In this document: piece by piece, positions 23,328-32,729 of the stretch
Layout: each line of letters opens with the position of its first letter
How positions within the stretch are numbered: position 1 is the first letter of the stretch
IMG/VR virus record: IMGVR_UViG_3300037502_000417
Location: 1-36,455 of that record
Source: a virus
DNA length: 36,455 nt
Strand: one strand, 5' to 3'
Notes under the pieces: generated by a model
Seen by the model: the letters and a program-made list of their open reading frames with translations, nothing else
Told to the model about the DNA's origin: nothing
Database searches by the model: none
Program-made: the position numbers and the translations under genes

Positions 23328-24809
23328 ATGCCTTACATCAAGTTGAAGCTTCCTCCTGGCGTGTATCGCAACGGCACCGAATACGAGTCGGCTGGGCGCT
23401 ATTACGACTCCTCTTTAGTCCGCTGGTTTGAAGGCACCATGCGCCCCGTTGGCGGGTGGCGCAAGCGTTCCAATTCCCAGATGACGGGCGCCTGCCGCGG
23501 CTTCCTGAACTGGCGCGATAACAGTGGAAATCGCTGGATTGCTGCCGGCACTCATTCCAAGCTGTACGCCATGAATGAGGCGGGGACGCTGAAAGACATT
23601 ACCCCGACTGGCTTCACCCCTGGCGCTGCTGATGGCGTGAGTAAGGTCGGCTATGGATATGGGCCTTATGGATCTTACGCTTATGGCGTGGCCCGTCCTG
23701 ACACCAATAGTTTCACGCCTGCCACGACGTGGAGCCTAGACACTTGGGGCGAGTATTTGGTCGGATGCTCAAGTTCTGATGGCAAGCTGTACGAGTGGCA
23801 GCTTGGTTTTACCTCGCCCACGCTGGCCGCTGCGATCGCGAACGCCCCGACGGGAAATGAGGCTGTAATGACCACCTCGGAGCGGTTCGTGTTCGCTCTG
23901 GGCGCGGGTGGCAATACCCGTAAGGTGCAGTGGTGCGATCAGGAAAATAACACTGTCTGGACGCCGGCAGCAGACAACCAGGCCGGCGACTTCGAGCTGA
24001 CGACTGTTGGCGACATCAAGTGCGGCAAGCGCGTGCGCGGTCTGTCTTTGATTTTTACGGACGTTGACGTCCACACGGCGACCTATGTGGGACTGCCGTA
24101 TGTGTACTCGTTTGAGAAGGTCGGCTCTGCTTGCGGCGTGATTTCATCGCAATCAGTGGCGGCAATTGAGACTGCCGCGATCTGGATGTCGCGCTCCGGC
24201 TTCTGGATTTATGACGGATACGTCAAGCCGCTGCCGTGCGACGTATCAGATTTCGTCTTCCAAGACATTAACTACGCCCAGGCCAGCAAGATCTACGCAG
24301 TGAATAACTCGAAGTATGGCGAGATCTGGTGGTTCTACCCGTCGGCCTCCGCGACTGAAAATGATTCTTACGTTGTATATAACTACCGCGAGAATCATTG
24401 GGCGATCGGCGATCTGGCGCGTACCGCCGGAACCGACCGCGGCGTGTTTGCTAATCCCCTGATGGTGTCTCCTGACGGATACATCTACGAGCACGAGGTC
24501 GGCTACGCCTATGACTCGGCGGTGCCTTTTGCCGAATCCGGGCCGGTTGAGCTGGGTAACGGCGATCAGACCATGAGCGTCCTTCAACTGGTGCCGGATG
24601 AGCAGACGCTAGGCGAGGTTCAGGTCTCGTTTAAAGTGCGGCAGTATCCGATGGCTACCGAGACAACTTACGGCCCGTATACGGCATCGCAGCCCACGGA
24701 TGTGCGCTTTTCTGGCCGCCAGGTCAAGGTGCGTTATACCGGGGCGGTGTTAGAGGATTGGCGGGTCGGCGTGCCTCGGATGGAGGCGGTGGCGGCAGGT
24801 AAACGCTGA
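23328..24809 (+). CDS. Tail stabilisation / nozzle protein (P22 gp10-like)
   Basis: 493 residues resembling packaged-DNA stabilisation proteins of podoviruses (P22 gp10 and relatives). It begins with a KLPPGVYRNGTEYESAGR segment, then YYDSSLVRWFEGTMRPVGGW, which is the widely shared start, and continues as repeated beta-rich units with Trp, Tyr and Gly typical of a beta-propeller nozzle. It would close the tail below the adaptor and keep DNA inside. The stop overlaps the next start by 1 bp. Its presence, with no tail tube gene, is the best support for a short tail. Confidence 0.83.
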   Translation: MPYIKLKLPPGVYRNGTEYESAGRYYDSSLVRWFEGTMRPVGGWRKRSNSQMTGACRGFLNWRDNSGNRWIAAGTHSKLYAMNEAGTLKDITPTGFTPGAADGVSKVGYGYGPYGSYAYGVARPDTNSFTPATTWSLDTWGEYLVGCSSSDGKLYEWQLGFTSPTLAAAIANAPTGNEAVMTTSERFVFALGAGGNTRKVQWCDQENNTVWTPAADNQAGDFELTTVGDIKCGKRVRGLSLIFTDVDVHTATYVGLPYVYSFEKVGSACGVISSQSVAAIETAAIWMSRSGFWIYDGYVKPLPCDVSDFVFQDINYAQASKIYAVNNSKYGEIWWFYPSASATENDSYVVYNYRENHWAIGDLARTAGTDRGVFANPLMVSPDGYIYEHEVGYAYDSAVPFAESGPVELGNGDQTMSVLQLVPDEQTLGEVQVSFKVRQYPMATETTYGPYTASQPTDVRFSGRQVKVRYTGAVLEDWRVGVPRMEAVAAGKR

Positions 24810-25174
24810 TGGATGAGGCAGAGTTTCAAAGATGCTCCAAATACCTGGAGGCGGCATTAGAATACTCTGGAGGGACACACGGAATTGAGGACATTGCGGA
24901 GGGTGTGCGTGAGGGCCGATACCAGTTCTGGCCGGCGCCGAACTCCGCGGCAATTACCGAGATCATTGTCTACCCGCGACTGAAAGAGCTTCATTGCTTT
25001 CTGGCTGGCGGCGACCTAGATGAACTCAAAGTCATGCGACCATATGTCGAGGCTTGGGCGAAGAAGCATGGTTGCAGCAGGTCAACGTTTGCAGGCCGTC
25101 GAGGCTGGGAACGAACCTTTATGAAGGACGAAGGCTACAAACCGCGCTGGTTTGTAGTAAGCAAGGAGCTATAA
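24809..25174 (+). CDS. Conserved virion-region protein, 121 aa
   Basis: 121 residues with a recognisable phage-wide pattern: ALEYSGGTHGIEDI, then YQFWPAPNSAAITEI and YPRLKELHCFLAGGDLDEL, ending in GRRGWERTFMKDEGYKP. The second half resembles part of a GNAT-like fold (GWERTF...GYKP), but no acetyl-CoA motif is clear. Its genomic place between stabilisation protein and internal virion proteins is constant in related phages. Function unknown. Confidence 0.8.
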   Translation: MDEAEFQRCSKYLEAALEYSGGTHGIEDIAEGVREGRYQFWPAPNSAAITEIIVYPRLKELHCFLAGGDLDELKVMRPYVEAWAKKHGCSRSTFAGRRGWERTFMKDEGYKPRWFVVSKEL

Positions 25175-25175
25175 A

Positions 25176-26438
25176 GTGGCAACACGACTACCCTACTATG
25201 TAGGCGGGGACGACATCTACACGCAACTGATGCGGCAATTCGAAAGCGAAGTGCCGTATTACAGCGCTGCGCCCGCTGGCATTGCTGGTGGTTACGATCC
25301 TTCGCTGTATTCGCGTTTGATGCAGCCGATGCCAGTTGCTACTGACTTGACCGGCGACTATTCTGGTCTGCTTGGCGGTGGCGCCTCTTTTGATTCAACG
25401 CCTTCTCCGACTTCAACCGGCGTCGGTCTATCGTTTGGTGGTCTGCTAGGCTCTGGTTTGGGTGCCCCATCTGGTGCGGTTCCTGGAACTGTTAGCACCG
25501 GCATCGGTGGCGTTTCGTTGTCGCCATCAGGTACTGTTACGGCCAATACTGTCAGCGTTCCAGCTTTGTCTGCGCTTGGTTTGGTAACAGGCGTCCCACT
25601 AGGCTTAATTGGAACGATTTCAAACCAATCAGCACAACAAGCAGCCGCAGCACTTTCATCCGCCCTGTCAGACACTGGCGGAGTCAATGCAGATGGAGGA
25701 ACTGCCGCAGCCACCGCTGGCCCAGGCGGCACTGGCGGAGCCGCAGCCGCCGCGGGCGCTGCTGCTGCCGCGGCTGCCGCTGCGGCTGGTATGTCGGATG
25801 CTGCTCAAGGGGCTGCATCTCAGGCCGCTGCAAGCGCTGTAGTGGCTGGTGCAACTGCAGCCGAGGCAGCGGCCGCAGGTGCTTCGGCGGCAGCCGCAAC
25901 GACTACTGGAGAAGTTGGTATCGCCGGTCTTTCCACTGGGTTTAGCGATAGTGGAACTGCTGGAGGTGACGCGACTGGTATTGCCGGAATCGCGACTGGC
26001 TTTTCTGATAGCGGGACGATCGGCGGGAACTCTGATGCAGGCGTCGGCGTCGGCGTTGGTGGCGATGCTGGCGGCCCGGGCGGTTCCTCCAAAATCATTT
26101 GCACCAAGCTGCACGAGCTGGGCAAGATGCCGACCGAAATCTACGAGGCCGATCAGGCTTTTGGCGCGAAGCTGGTTCAAAACGACCCGCAGGCGTATTA
26201 CGGATATGCCTGCTGGGCGCAGCACGTCGTGCGCTGGATGAGCCGCGAAGATCTATTCGGCAAGTTTGTCGTCTTCGCGGCGTATCACATTGCCACGCCC
26301 TGGTCCAAAGCAATGGCGCAAGAGATGGGCGTTGACGTTAAAAGTGGCTGGTTTGGGCGCTTCCTGATGAAGCATGGCCTTAAAGTATGCCGAGCCATCG
26401 GCGAGATGAAACAGGATAGGAGTATGCAAAATGTCTAG
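25176..26438 (+). CDS. Ala/Gly-rich internal virion protein, 420 aa
   Basis: 420 residues. An N-terminal region with Tyr-Gly motifs is followed by a very long Ala/Gly/Ser/Thr low-complexity segment (about 60-300) containing two near-identical blocks around GIAGLSTGFSDSGTAGG and GIAGIATGFSDSGTIGG. A conserved C-terminal domain (about 305-420) has CTKLHELGKMPTEIYEADQ, then FGAKLV and YGYACWAQHVVRWM, which recurs in many phage virion proteins. It is probably carried inside the capsid and ejected. GTG start with AAGGAG at 25163-25168. It overlaps the next gene by 8 bp. Confidence 0.75.
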   Translation: MATRLPYYVGGDDIYTQLMRQFESEVPYYSAAPAGIAGGYDPSLYSRLMQPMPVATDLTGDYSGLLGGGASFDSTPSPTSTGVGLSFGGLLGSGLGAPSGAVPGTVSTGIGGVSLSPSGTVTANTVSVPALSALGLVTGVPLGLIGTISNQSAQQAAAALSSALSDTGGVNADGGTAAATAGPGGTGGAAAAAGAAAAAAAAAAGMSDAAQGAASQAAASAVVAGATAAEAAAAGASAAAATTTGEVGIAGLSTGFSDSGTAGGDATGIAGIATGFSDSGTIGGNSDAGVGVGVGGDAGGPGGSSKIICTKLHELGKMPTEIYEADQAFGAKLVQNDPQAYYGYACWAQHVVRWMSREDLFGKFVVFAAYHIATPWSKAMAQEMGVDVKSGWFGRFLMKHGLKVCRAIGEMKQDRSMQNV

Positions 26439-27183
26439 AAGCAGCGGCGGCACGCAGACCACCAGAACCGAGATCGACCCGGATGTAAAAACCGCGTATC
26501 TGCAGAACCTGCAGCAGGCGCGTAACGTCGCGGCTGCATTGCCAGCTCGCGAGTTCGCTGGCTTCAATCCGCTGTATCAGGCTGGTGAGCAGCAGCTCAC
26601 GAACCTCGGCCTTACGCCCTTCACGGGCGAAGAGATCGCCGCCTTTCAGAATCCTTACGAGCAGATGGTGGTGCAAAACACCCTGCAGGACATTGAGGAC
26701 CAGCGGCGCATGGGGCAAGTGGCCGAAGCGCAGCGCGCCACGGCCGCTCGCGCCTTTGGCGGCTCCCGTCAGGCAGTGCAACAGGCGCTGACTAACCAGG
26801 CCGCGCTGCGCCAGGCGGCGACGGCCGCAGCCAATCTGCGCCAACAGGGTTTCGGCGAAGCGTCGCGGCTTGCACAAACAGCTCGCCAGATTGGCCGTCA
26901 AGGCGCGATGGACGTCATGGGTCTGGGCGGTGCGCGTCAGGCGTTCACGCAGCAGCAACTGGATGCGATGCGCAACCTGGGCCTCGAGCGCCTGGGCATC
27001 TCTCAGGCGGGTCTAAGCTTGAACCTGCCGAATCTGGGTATGACCCAATCAACGCCGCTCTTCCAGAATCGTGCCTCTGGCGCTCTTGGCGGCGCGTTGG
27101 GCGGCGCGATGCTGGGCGGCCAGATTCCAGGTCTTGGAACTGGCACCGGCGCTGCGCTGGGCGCACTGGCTGGTCTGCTGTAA
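26431..27183 (+). CDS. Internal virion / DNA ejection-like protein, 250 aa
   Basis: 250 residues, rich in Ala, Gln, Arg and Gly. The segment AFQNPYEQMVVQNTLQDIED followed by AEAQRATAARAFGGSRQA is common to podovirus ejection-type proteins. The C-terminus is a Gly-rich hydrophobic stretch (about 215-250) with two GALGG-like repeats that could enter a membrane. It likely travels in the virion and helps DNA entry. Neighbouring genes are also internal virion candidates. Detailed role inferred. Confidence 0.75.
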   Translation: MSRSSGGTQTTRTEIDPDVKTAYLQNLQQARNVAAALPAREFAGFNPLYQAGEQQLTNLGLTPFTGEEIAAFQNPYEQMVVQNTLQDIEDQRRMGQVAEAQRATAARAFGGSRQAVQQALTNQAALRQAATAAANLRQQGFGEASRLAQTARQIGRQGAMDVMGLGGARQAFTQQQLDAMRNLGLERLGISQAGLSLNLPNLGMTQSTPLFQNRASGALGGALGGAMLGGQIPGLGTGTGAALGALAGLL

Positions 27184-27192
27184 GGGGGAACT

Positions 27193-28659
27193 ATGGCAAC
27201 GTCTTTCAACCTTGGCGGTCTGCTGGGCACCACCTTCGGCGGTGGCTTGTCGTCGCTGAATGACCTTTTGACGGAAGAGCAACGCGCCGCGATCCAGCAG
27301 CAGGCGGGTCTCGCTGCCGCTGCCGCGTTGCTGCAGGCCGGCGGCCCGTCCACCACGCCCACGAGCCTGGGTCAGGCGCTGGGGTCTGCGTTCACGGCCG
27401 GTCAGGCCGGGCTGCAGCGTGGCACCGAGTCTGCGCTGACGCAGATGCTGACGCGCCAGAAGCTGGAAGAGGCCAAGCGTGCGCAAGATCTTCAAAAGCG
27501 AATTGCCGGCGTCTTTGATGGCACTGCTGCACCTAGTGGAACCATTACGCCTGAGCAAGCGCTCGCCGCTCCCGGTATGGCCGCTGGGCCGACTGTCCAG
27601 CGCGCTGCCCTAATTGGGCAACCGCGCACCGAGGCCGCGGGGCCGAAGATGAGCGCGGCAGAGCAGCGTGCGCAGCAATATCGCCAACTCGCTGACATTT
27701 ACGCGATGAGCGGTAAAGGGGAAGACGCCAAGCGTTACATGGATATCGCCGAGAACTTGGCGCCGACCCGCCAAGAGGTTGCGGGGCAGCCATTTGAGGC
27801 GACGGATGCTGAAGGTAAGCGTGTCATGGTGCAGCAATTTAAAGATGGCACCATCAAGACAATGGCTGGTTTTGGACCTAAGCGCGAGGTGGTGCTGCAA
27901 AACGTCGGCAATAGGATTGTCGCTGTTGATAAGAACAAACTATCTGGCGGCGAATCTCTTGCTATTTCCATGACTGAGGCTGAACAGCGTCGTCTACAGA
28001 TTGAAGAAGCTCAATTGAAGATCGCCCAGCAGCGTCTGGGTCTGAGTCAAGCCGAGTTCAACCGCGGCGCTTATGACCGCGTGGAGACGGCGCAGGGCAT
28101 CATGTATGTACCGAAGACGCCTGGTTTCGCTCCGATTCCCATTACGGATGCCTCTGGCGCCCCGCTGATGGGCACTGGCGGCAAGCCAAGCGAAGGCGAA
28201 TCAAACGCCGCAGGTTTTGCGCAGCGCATGGAGCGCTCGCAGCAGATTCTTTCGCAGTTGCCAACTAGCGCAGTTCCTGGTGTGTTGTCTGCAACGGCTG
28301 GCGCTATCCCGCTGGTTGGCGGTCTTGCACAGCGCGGTGTCCAAAGTGCGCAAGAGCAGCAATTTAAGCAGGCCGCCGATGATTGGATTCGCGCCAAACT
28401 GCGTAAGGAATCTGGCGCTGCAATTGGCAGGGATGAAATGGAAAGTGAATATCGAACCTACTTCCCGCAAGTTGGTGATACGCCTGAAGTTATTTCCCAG
28501 AAGGCTTACGCTCGACAGGTTGCCACCAATGCCATGAAGACGTCTGCAGGCAAGGCTTATAAGCCGTTTGTTTTGTCGGAAGAAGAGGCGGCAGCTCGTG
28601 GAGGTCAGGCAGCGCCAAGCGTCCCGGGTATGCCTGCTGGATTCCGCGTTATCCGTTAA
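27193..28659 (+). CDS. Large internal virion protein, 488 aa
   Basis: 488 residues. The Gly/Ala-rich N-terminus (about 1-60) precedes a long helical region with many Gln and Glu (about 70-300). A conserved-looking C-terminal domain (about 385-465) has FKQAADDWIRAKLRKESGAA, then YRTYFPQVGDTPE, a pattern I know from phage internal proteins. No catalytic motif seen. Placed between two other Ala-rich internal virion genes. RBS GGGGGA lies upstream of the ATG. Confidence 0.75.
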   Translation: MATSFNLGGLLGTTFGGGLSSLNDLLTEEQRAAIQQQAGLAAAAALLQAGGPSTTPTSLGQALGSAFTAGQAGLQRGTESALTQMLTRQKLEEAKRAQDLQKRIAGVFDGTAAPSGTITPEQALAAPGMAAGPTVQRAALIGQPRTEAAGPKMSAAEQRAQQYRQLADIYAMSGKGEDAKRYMDIAENLAPTRQEVAGQPFEATDAEGKRVMVQQFKDGTIKTMAGFGPKREVVLQNVGNRIVAVDKNKLSGGESLAISMTEAEQRRLQIEEAQLKIAQQRLGLSQAEFNRGAYDRVETAQGIMYVPKTPGFAPIPITDASGAPLMGTGGKPSEGESNAAGFAQRMERSQQILSQLPTSAVPGVLSATAGAIPLVGGLAQRGVQSAQEQQFKQAADDWIRAKLRKESGAAIGRDEMESEYRTYFPQVGDTPEVISQKAYARQVATNAMKTSAGKAYKPFVLSEEEAAARGGQAAPSVPGMPAGFRVIR

Positions 28660-28668
28660 GGGCTGAAT

Positions 28669-30651
28669 ATGGCAATCTATAAAGTCCAAGCGCCTGATGG
28701 CAGTGTTATTGAAGTTGAGGGTCCAGAGAACGCGACCGACGCGCAACTTGGGCAAGTCGCGCAGGCTATCTTCGCTGCGCGGCAGCCCGGCGCAGCGCCC
28801 GCTGCTGCCGTGCAGCCAGCCGCCCCGAGCGCCGCGCAGAACGTCCTGCGTCAGCTTGGGCTAACGGCTCGCGCCGCTGGCCCCGTCGCCGCTGGCGCTC
28901 TGGGCGGTGGCGCTCTGGCTGGTCCTCCTGGCGCGCTTGCTGGCGCTCTGGGCGTCGGGCTAGGTCAGATGATCGGCGACCCGCTTGTGAGTTTGTACAA
29001 CCGCGCTACCGGCTCCAATGTGCCGACTCCGACGCAGGCAATGGAGCGCTTGATGACGCAAGCCGGCTTGCCGGAGCCTGCGACCGCGCAAGAGCGCATC
29101 GTGCAGGACGTTGTGCGCGCCGGAACCTCTGCGGCTGGTGCTGCTCGAGGCGCTGGCGTTATCGGAACGAGTCTCGCCCGCGAAGCGGCGCGCACTGGCG
29201 CCGCGCCCGCAATGGGGCCGGGCGCACCGATTGCCGCTGAAGTAATGAACATTCTGGCGCGCTACCCGACTCAGCAAACCGCAGCCGCGAGCCTAGCGGC
29301 TGGAGCTGGCGGCACTCTGCGCGAGCAAGGCGCAAGTCCTAGCGCACAGCTTGGCGGCTCGCTGTTGGCTGGCATGGTGGCGCCTGGTGGTCCGAGGCTG
29401 CCGATTACTGCTCAGGTTGCAGGCGCTCCCGCCAATCTCGTGCGGCCGTTTACTGAGCAAGGCCGTCAAGTCATCGTCGGGAACGTGCTTAACCGCCTTG
29501 CCACGACGCCGGAAGCGACCGCGGCACGTCTGGCGACTGCGGAGCCGCTGGTCCCTGGCGTTCGCCCCACGACCGCGGCAGTCGCCCGCGATCCTGGACT
29601 TGCAGCCGCTGAAGTGCCAATTCGTGCTCTGGACGAAATGGGCGCGTTCCCGTCGCGTCTCTCCGCTAATCAGCAGGCCATCCTCGAGGCTTATCGACGC
29701 CTATCTGGTCGCCCTGGCTCTATCGCACAAGCCGAAGCAAAGCGCGGCGAAATCACCGCCCCGATGCGTGAGCAAGCGTTCGCTAATGTGCAAGTTGACC
29801 CGCAGACGTTCCAGTCTGGTCTCACGTTGACTGTGAATAAAGCGATTGACAGCATCAAGAACAGCCCCGCCGGCGTCCGCCAGGACGTTGAGGTGGCGAT
29901 GAACTGGGCGACTTCGCGTCTGGCAAAAGCGCGTAACCCGATGGAGCTGTACGAAGTCCGTAAGGATCTGGCGGCCGCCATGATGGGTAAATACAACCAG
30001 GACAACCCGAGCCTGCGTTTGGCTAAAGGCCAGCTCTCTGATGTCGTCAAGGCGGTTGATGACGTAATCGAGGCCTCGGCGCCAGGCTTCAAGGCCTACA
30101 TGGAGAAATATTCCAAGATGTCGGCCCCCATTGACCAGATGCGAGTGTTGCAAGACATCGAGCGTCGCGTCACCACGGGCCAGCCGAACCTAATGACTGG
30201 CGAACCTGTCATCGCAGCGGGTTCGCTGCGTCGCCAGCTTGCAACGAGGGCCGAGGAAATCGGAGCGGAGCTGTCGCCGGCCGCGCAGCGCAAGCTGGAT
30301 AACATCGTCGAGGAGATTAATCGCGGCATGGCTGCTACTGCTCCTGGTGTGCGTCCTCCCGGCTCCGACACCTTCCGCAATATGAGCATGGGTAACCTGA
30401 TCGGTCGCGTGTTCTCTGAGTCGCTTGCGACTAACACGACGCTGCGCACCATGACCCGCCCGCTGGACTTCCTGTACAAGCTGCCAGATCAGCAGATTCA
30501 GCAGTTGCTGGTAGAGGCAATGCTCGACCCTCAACTGGCGTCTCAGTTGATGAGCAAGGCTAGCGTGATGAAGGTTGAGCCGTTAGCGCGCTCGTTGCGA
30601 CAAAAAGCCGAGCAGCTTGGATTCGGCGCTGCCATAGGCGCCGCTGAGTAA
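28669..30651 (+). CDS. Large internal virion protein, 660 aa
   Basis: 660 residues. The start IYKVQAPDGSVIEVEGPENA followed by TDAQLGQVAQAIF is a signature found at the N-terminus of many large phage internal or tape-measure-like proteins. Residues about 60-110 are Ala/Gly-rich and may be membrane-seeking. The rest is helical with Arg/Gln-rich stretches. No lytic transglycosylase motif is visible. Likely an ejected internal virion protein, the longest of the set. It ends the virion-structural block. Confidence 0.75.
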   Translation: MAIYKVQAPDGSVIEVEGPENATDAQLGQVAQAIFAARQPGAAPAAAVQPAAPSAAQNVLRQLGLTARAAGPVAAGALGGGALAGPPGALAGALGVGLGQMIGDPLVSLYNRATGSNVPTPTQAMERLMTQAGLPEPATAQERIVQDVVRAGTSAAGAARGAGVIGTSLAREAARTGAAPAMGPGAPIAAEVMNILARYPTQQTAAASLAAGAGGTLREQGASPSAQLGGSLLAGMVAPGGPRLPITAQVAGAPANLVRPFTEQGRQVIVGNVLNRLATTPEATAARLATAEPLVPGVRPTTAAVARDPGLAAAEVPIRALDEMGAFPSRLSANQQAILEAYRRLSGRPGSIAQAEAKRGEITAPMREQAFANVQVDPQTFQSGLTLTVNKAIDSIKNSPAGVRQDVEVAMNWATSRLAKARNPMELYEVRKDLAAAMMGKYNQDNPSLRLAKGQLSDVVKAVDDVIEASAPGFKAYMEKYSKMSAPIDQMRVLQDIERRVTTGQPNLMTGEPVIAAGSLRRQLATRAEEIGAELSPAAQRKLDNIVEEINRGMAATAPGVRPPGSDTFRNMSMGNLIGRVFSESLATNTTLRTMTRPLDFLYKLPDQQIQQLLVEAMLDPQLASQLMSKASVMKVEPLARSLRQKAEQLGFGAAIGAAE

Positions 30652-30663
30652 AGTTTTATCACC

Positions 30664-31044
30664 ATGCCTAACAAACCTAACGCCGAACAAGCCAAGCAAT
30701 TCGACGGGTTTGTTAGGCAATGGCAGCAGGTGCTGAACCTGCAGGACTGGCGCATCGAGCGCGGCGCACGCCCTGCTCGTGGCGCGATGGCCTGCGTTGA
30801 GTGCGACAGCCCTGCTCGCCTGGCGATTTATCGCTTAGGCGACTTCGGCAATGAGCCGATCACTCCTGACTCGCTTTCGCATACAGCACTGCATGAAGTG
30901 CTGCACGTTTTCCTATTTGAATTGATCGCCGTGGCGCAAGACCAGAAGGCGACGCCTGAACAACTGGAGAGCGCCGAGCATCGCGTGATTAACGTGCTCG
31001 AGCGGATACTGGGGGAATGTTATGCCGCAACCGGCGATCAGTGA
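30664..31044 (+). CDS. HExxH metallopeptidase-like protein, 126 aa
   Basis: 126 residues with H77-E78-V79-L80-H81 within HTALHEVLHVFLFE, the zinc-binding HExxH of minimal metallopeptidases. A third zinc ligand may be one of the acidic or His residues in AEHRVINVLER (about 105-117). The N-terminus has WQQVLNLQDWRIE, also typical of this small phage family. Could process a phage or host protein; no substrate is visible. It lies after the structural block and overlaps the next gene by 23 bp. Confidence 0.78.
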   Translation: MPNKPNAEQAKQFDGFVRQWQQVLNLQDWRIERGARPARGAMACVECDSPARLAIYRLGDFGNEPITPDSLSHTALHEVLHVFLFELIAVAQDQKATPEQLESAEHRVINVLERILGECYAATGDQ

Positions 31045-32002
31045 TGAGGAGTTCATGGAACTTTGGCGGCAACACCAGTCCGCTGCCATCGTATCAGACA
31101 TAACGGGCATCACGCGACAAGCAGTATTTCGTCGCCGCCGCCGCATTGAACAGCGCACCGGCAAGCCGCTCAACGCGAAAGACGAAAAGCGCGCCCATAA
31201 CTGGATCGCCACGGCGCATAACCATGCCGCGAGGTATTCGCTTGGCATCGAGAATGGCGTCGTCATCGTGTTCAGTGACGCGCATTTCTGGCCTGGCATC
31301 CGATCTACCGCGTTTAAGGGGCTGCTATGGGCCATCAAGGAGCTGCAGCCCAAGGCGGTGATTAACAACGGCGACGCCTTTGACGGCGCCAGCATCTCGC
31401 GCCACCCGCGGATCGGATGGGATAGCAAGCCTAGCGTGATCGAAGAGCTGACGGCTTGCGATATGTACCTCGGCGAGATCGACGACGAGGCGAAGAAGGC
31501 GCGCAAGAACGTCAAACTAATCTGGGCGCTGGGTAACCATGACGCCCGTTTCGAGAACCGCCTGGCGAACACTGTGCCAGAGTTCATGGCGGTCGGCGGG
31601 TTCAAACTTAAGGACCATTTCCCGGCGTGGATTCCGTGCTGGTCATGCTGGCCTACGGAGAATGTGGTCGTTAAACACCGCATGAAAGGCGGAGTTCACG
31701 CCACGCATAACAATGCGGTAAACAGCGGGAAAAGCATCGTAACGGGGCATCTGCATTCTTTAAAGGTTACTCCATTTTCTGACTACAACGGGGAACGCTT
31801 TGGTGTTGATACTGGAACGCTGGCAGATGTTGGTGGACCTCAGTTTGTAGACTATCTTGAGGACAACCCAGTCTCATGGCGTTCAGGCTTCGCCGTTCTG
31901 ACGTTCCATGAAGGTCGTCTGCTGTGGCCTGAACTCGTTCACGCGATGGCGCCTGATTTAATTCAGTTTCGCGGGCAAGTGATTAACGTGAGCAAGCTGT
32001 GA
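31022..32002 (+). CDS. HTH-calcineurin-like metallophosphoesterase fusion
   Basis: 326 residues. Residues 8-45 form a helix-turn-helix-like segment (DEEFMELWRQHQSAAIVSDI then TGITRQAVFRRRRR). From about 80 a calcineurin-like phosphoesterase follows with D86-x-H88, GD118, G171-N172-H173-D174, and G242-H243-L244-H245, the full metal-ligand set. Similar fusions occur in phages; the substrate (nucleotide, 2',3'-cyclic phosphate, DNA end or RNA) is not known. It overlaps the HExxH gene upstream and the HNH gene downstream (4 bp). Confidence 0.88.
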   Translation: MPQPAISDEEFMELWRQHQSAAIVSDITGITRQAVFRRRRRIEQRTGKPLNAKDEKRAHNWIATAHNHAARYSLGIENGVVIVFSDAHFWPGIRSTAFKGLLWAIKELQPKAVINNGDAFDGASISRHPRIGWDSKPSVIEELTACDMYLGEIDDEAKKARKNVKLIWALGNHDARFENRLANTVPEFMAVGGFKLKDHFPAWIPCWSCWPTENVVVKHRMKGGVHATHNNAVNSGKSIVTGHLHSLKVTPFSDYNGERFGVDTGTLADVGGPQFVDYLEDNPVSWRSGFAVLTFHEGRLLWPELVHAMAPDLIQFRGQVINVSKL

Positions 32003-32568
32003 AAATTTGTAAGCGCTGCGGCGAACAGAAGCCACTTGAAGAGTTCCCGTTATGTAAAGGGAAGCCGCGCGCCCGTTGCAAAAAGTGCCACACAAACGAT
32101 GCTAGGCAATGGGCAATCCAAAACAGCGAAAAATATAAAGCAAGGCTTAAAGCCTGGCATAAGAAAAACAAGCCGGCCCGCTTTATGGGACCGCCATTGC
32201 CAGAGTCCATAAAAAGAGATCGACGCCTTGCAAGTAAAAAAAAGTGGAGAGAAGCTAACCAAGATCTGCAAAAGCAATTGAATCGAGAGTGGAGCGCAAA
32301 AAATAAACACATAGTTCAAGAGGCGGTGCGTCGAAGACAAGCCTGCAAATTGCAACGGACGCCATCTTGGGCGAATCGCGAAAAGATGAAAGCGATTTAT
32401 AAAGAAGCAAGGCGCTTAACACTAGAAACTGGCATCCCACACGACGTGGATCACATCGTCCCTTTACGAGGCAAGATGGTCTCTGGCTTGCATTGCGAAA
32501 CAAATTTACAAGTTCTGCCTCGTAAGCAGAACAGGCAAAAGCACAATCATTTTGAGGACTGCTTATGA
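31999..32568 (+). CDS. HNH endonuclease with zinc ribbon
   Basis: 189 residues. An N-terminal zinc ribbon (C4, C7, C27, C30) and a basic, Lys/Arg-rich middle (about 50-125) precede an HNH nuclease motif: DVDHIVPLRGKMVSGLHCE (D151-H152), then TNLQVLPRKQNRQKHN. It would cut double-stranded DNA, in the manner of homing or free-standing phage HNH enzymes. GC content is clearly lower than in its neighbours, suggesting recent acquisition. GTG start in a 4-bp overlap. Confidence 0.87.
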   Translation: MKICKRCGEQKPLEEFPLCKGKPRARCKKCHTNDARQWAIQNSEKYKARLKAWHKKNKPARFMGPPLPESIKRDRRLASKKKWREANQDLQKQLNREWSAKNKHIVQEAVRRRQACKLQRTPSWANREKMKAIYKEARRLTLETGIPHDVDHIVPLRGKMVSGLHCETNLQVLPRKQNRQKHNHFEDCL

Positions 32569-32729
32569 GCATCGCCTTCTGGTTCGTGCTGGTGCCGACG
32601 CTGTGCTACGCCGGCGCGATGGCGGTGTACCTATACCGCGGCGACGCAGCGATGGCGATCGTGTACTCGGGGTATGCCTGGGCTAACGTCGGTCTACTAT
32701 GGCTTGAGCTGACGCGAAAGAACATATAG
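32565..32729 (+). CDS. Small two-TM membrane protein, 54 aa
   Basis: 54 residues: two hydrophobic helices (about 3-23 and 29-46) separated by a short polar turn (YRGDAA), and a basic C-terminus (TRKNI). The start overlaps the HNH stop by 4 bp. No family recognised; small membrane proteins at the end of late operons may modulate lysis or exclude other phages. It is the last plus-strand gene before the convergent leftward operon. Confidence 0.65.
   Translation: MSIAFWFVLVPTLCYAGAMAVYLYRGDAAMAIVYSGYAWANVGLLWLELTRKNI

Noticed and set aside
25668-26225. Minus-strand frames opposite the Ala/Gly-rich internal virion gene
   Set aside because: Low-complexity GC-rich coding sequence naturally opens the other frames; the products are Ser/Pro/Arg repeats without a start signal.
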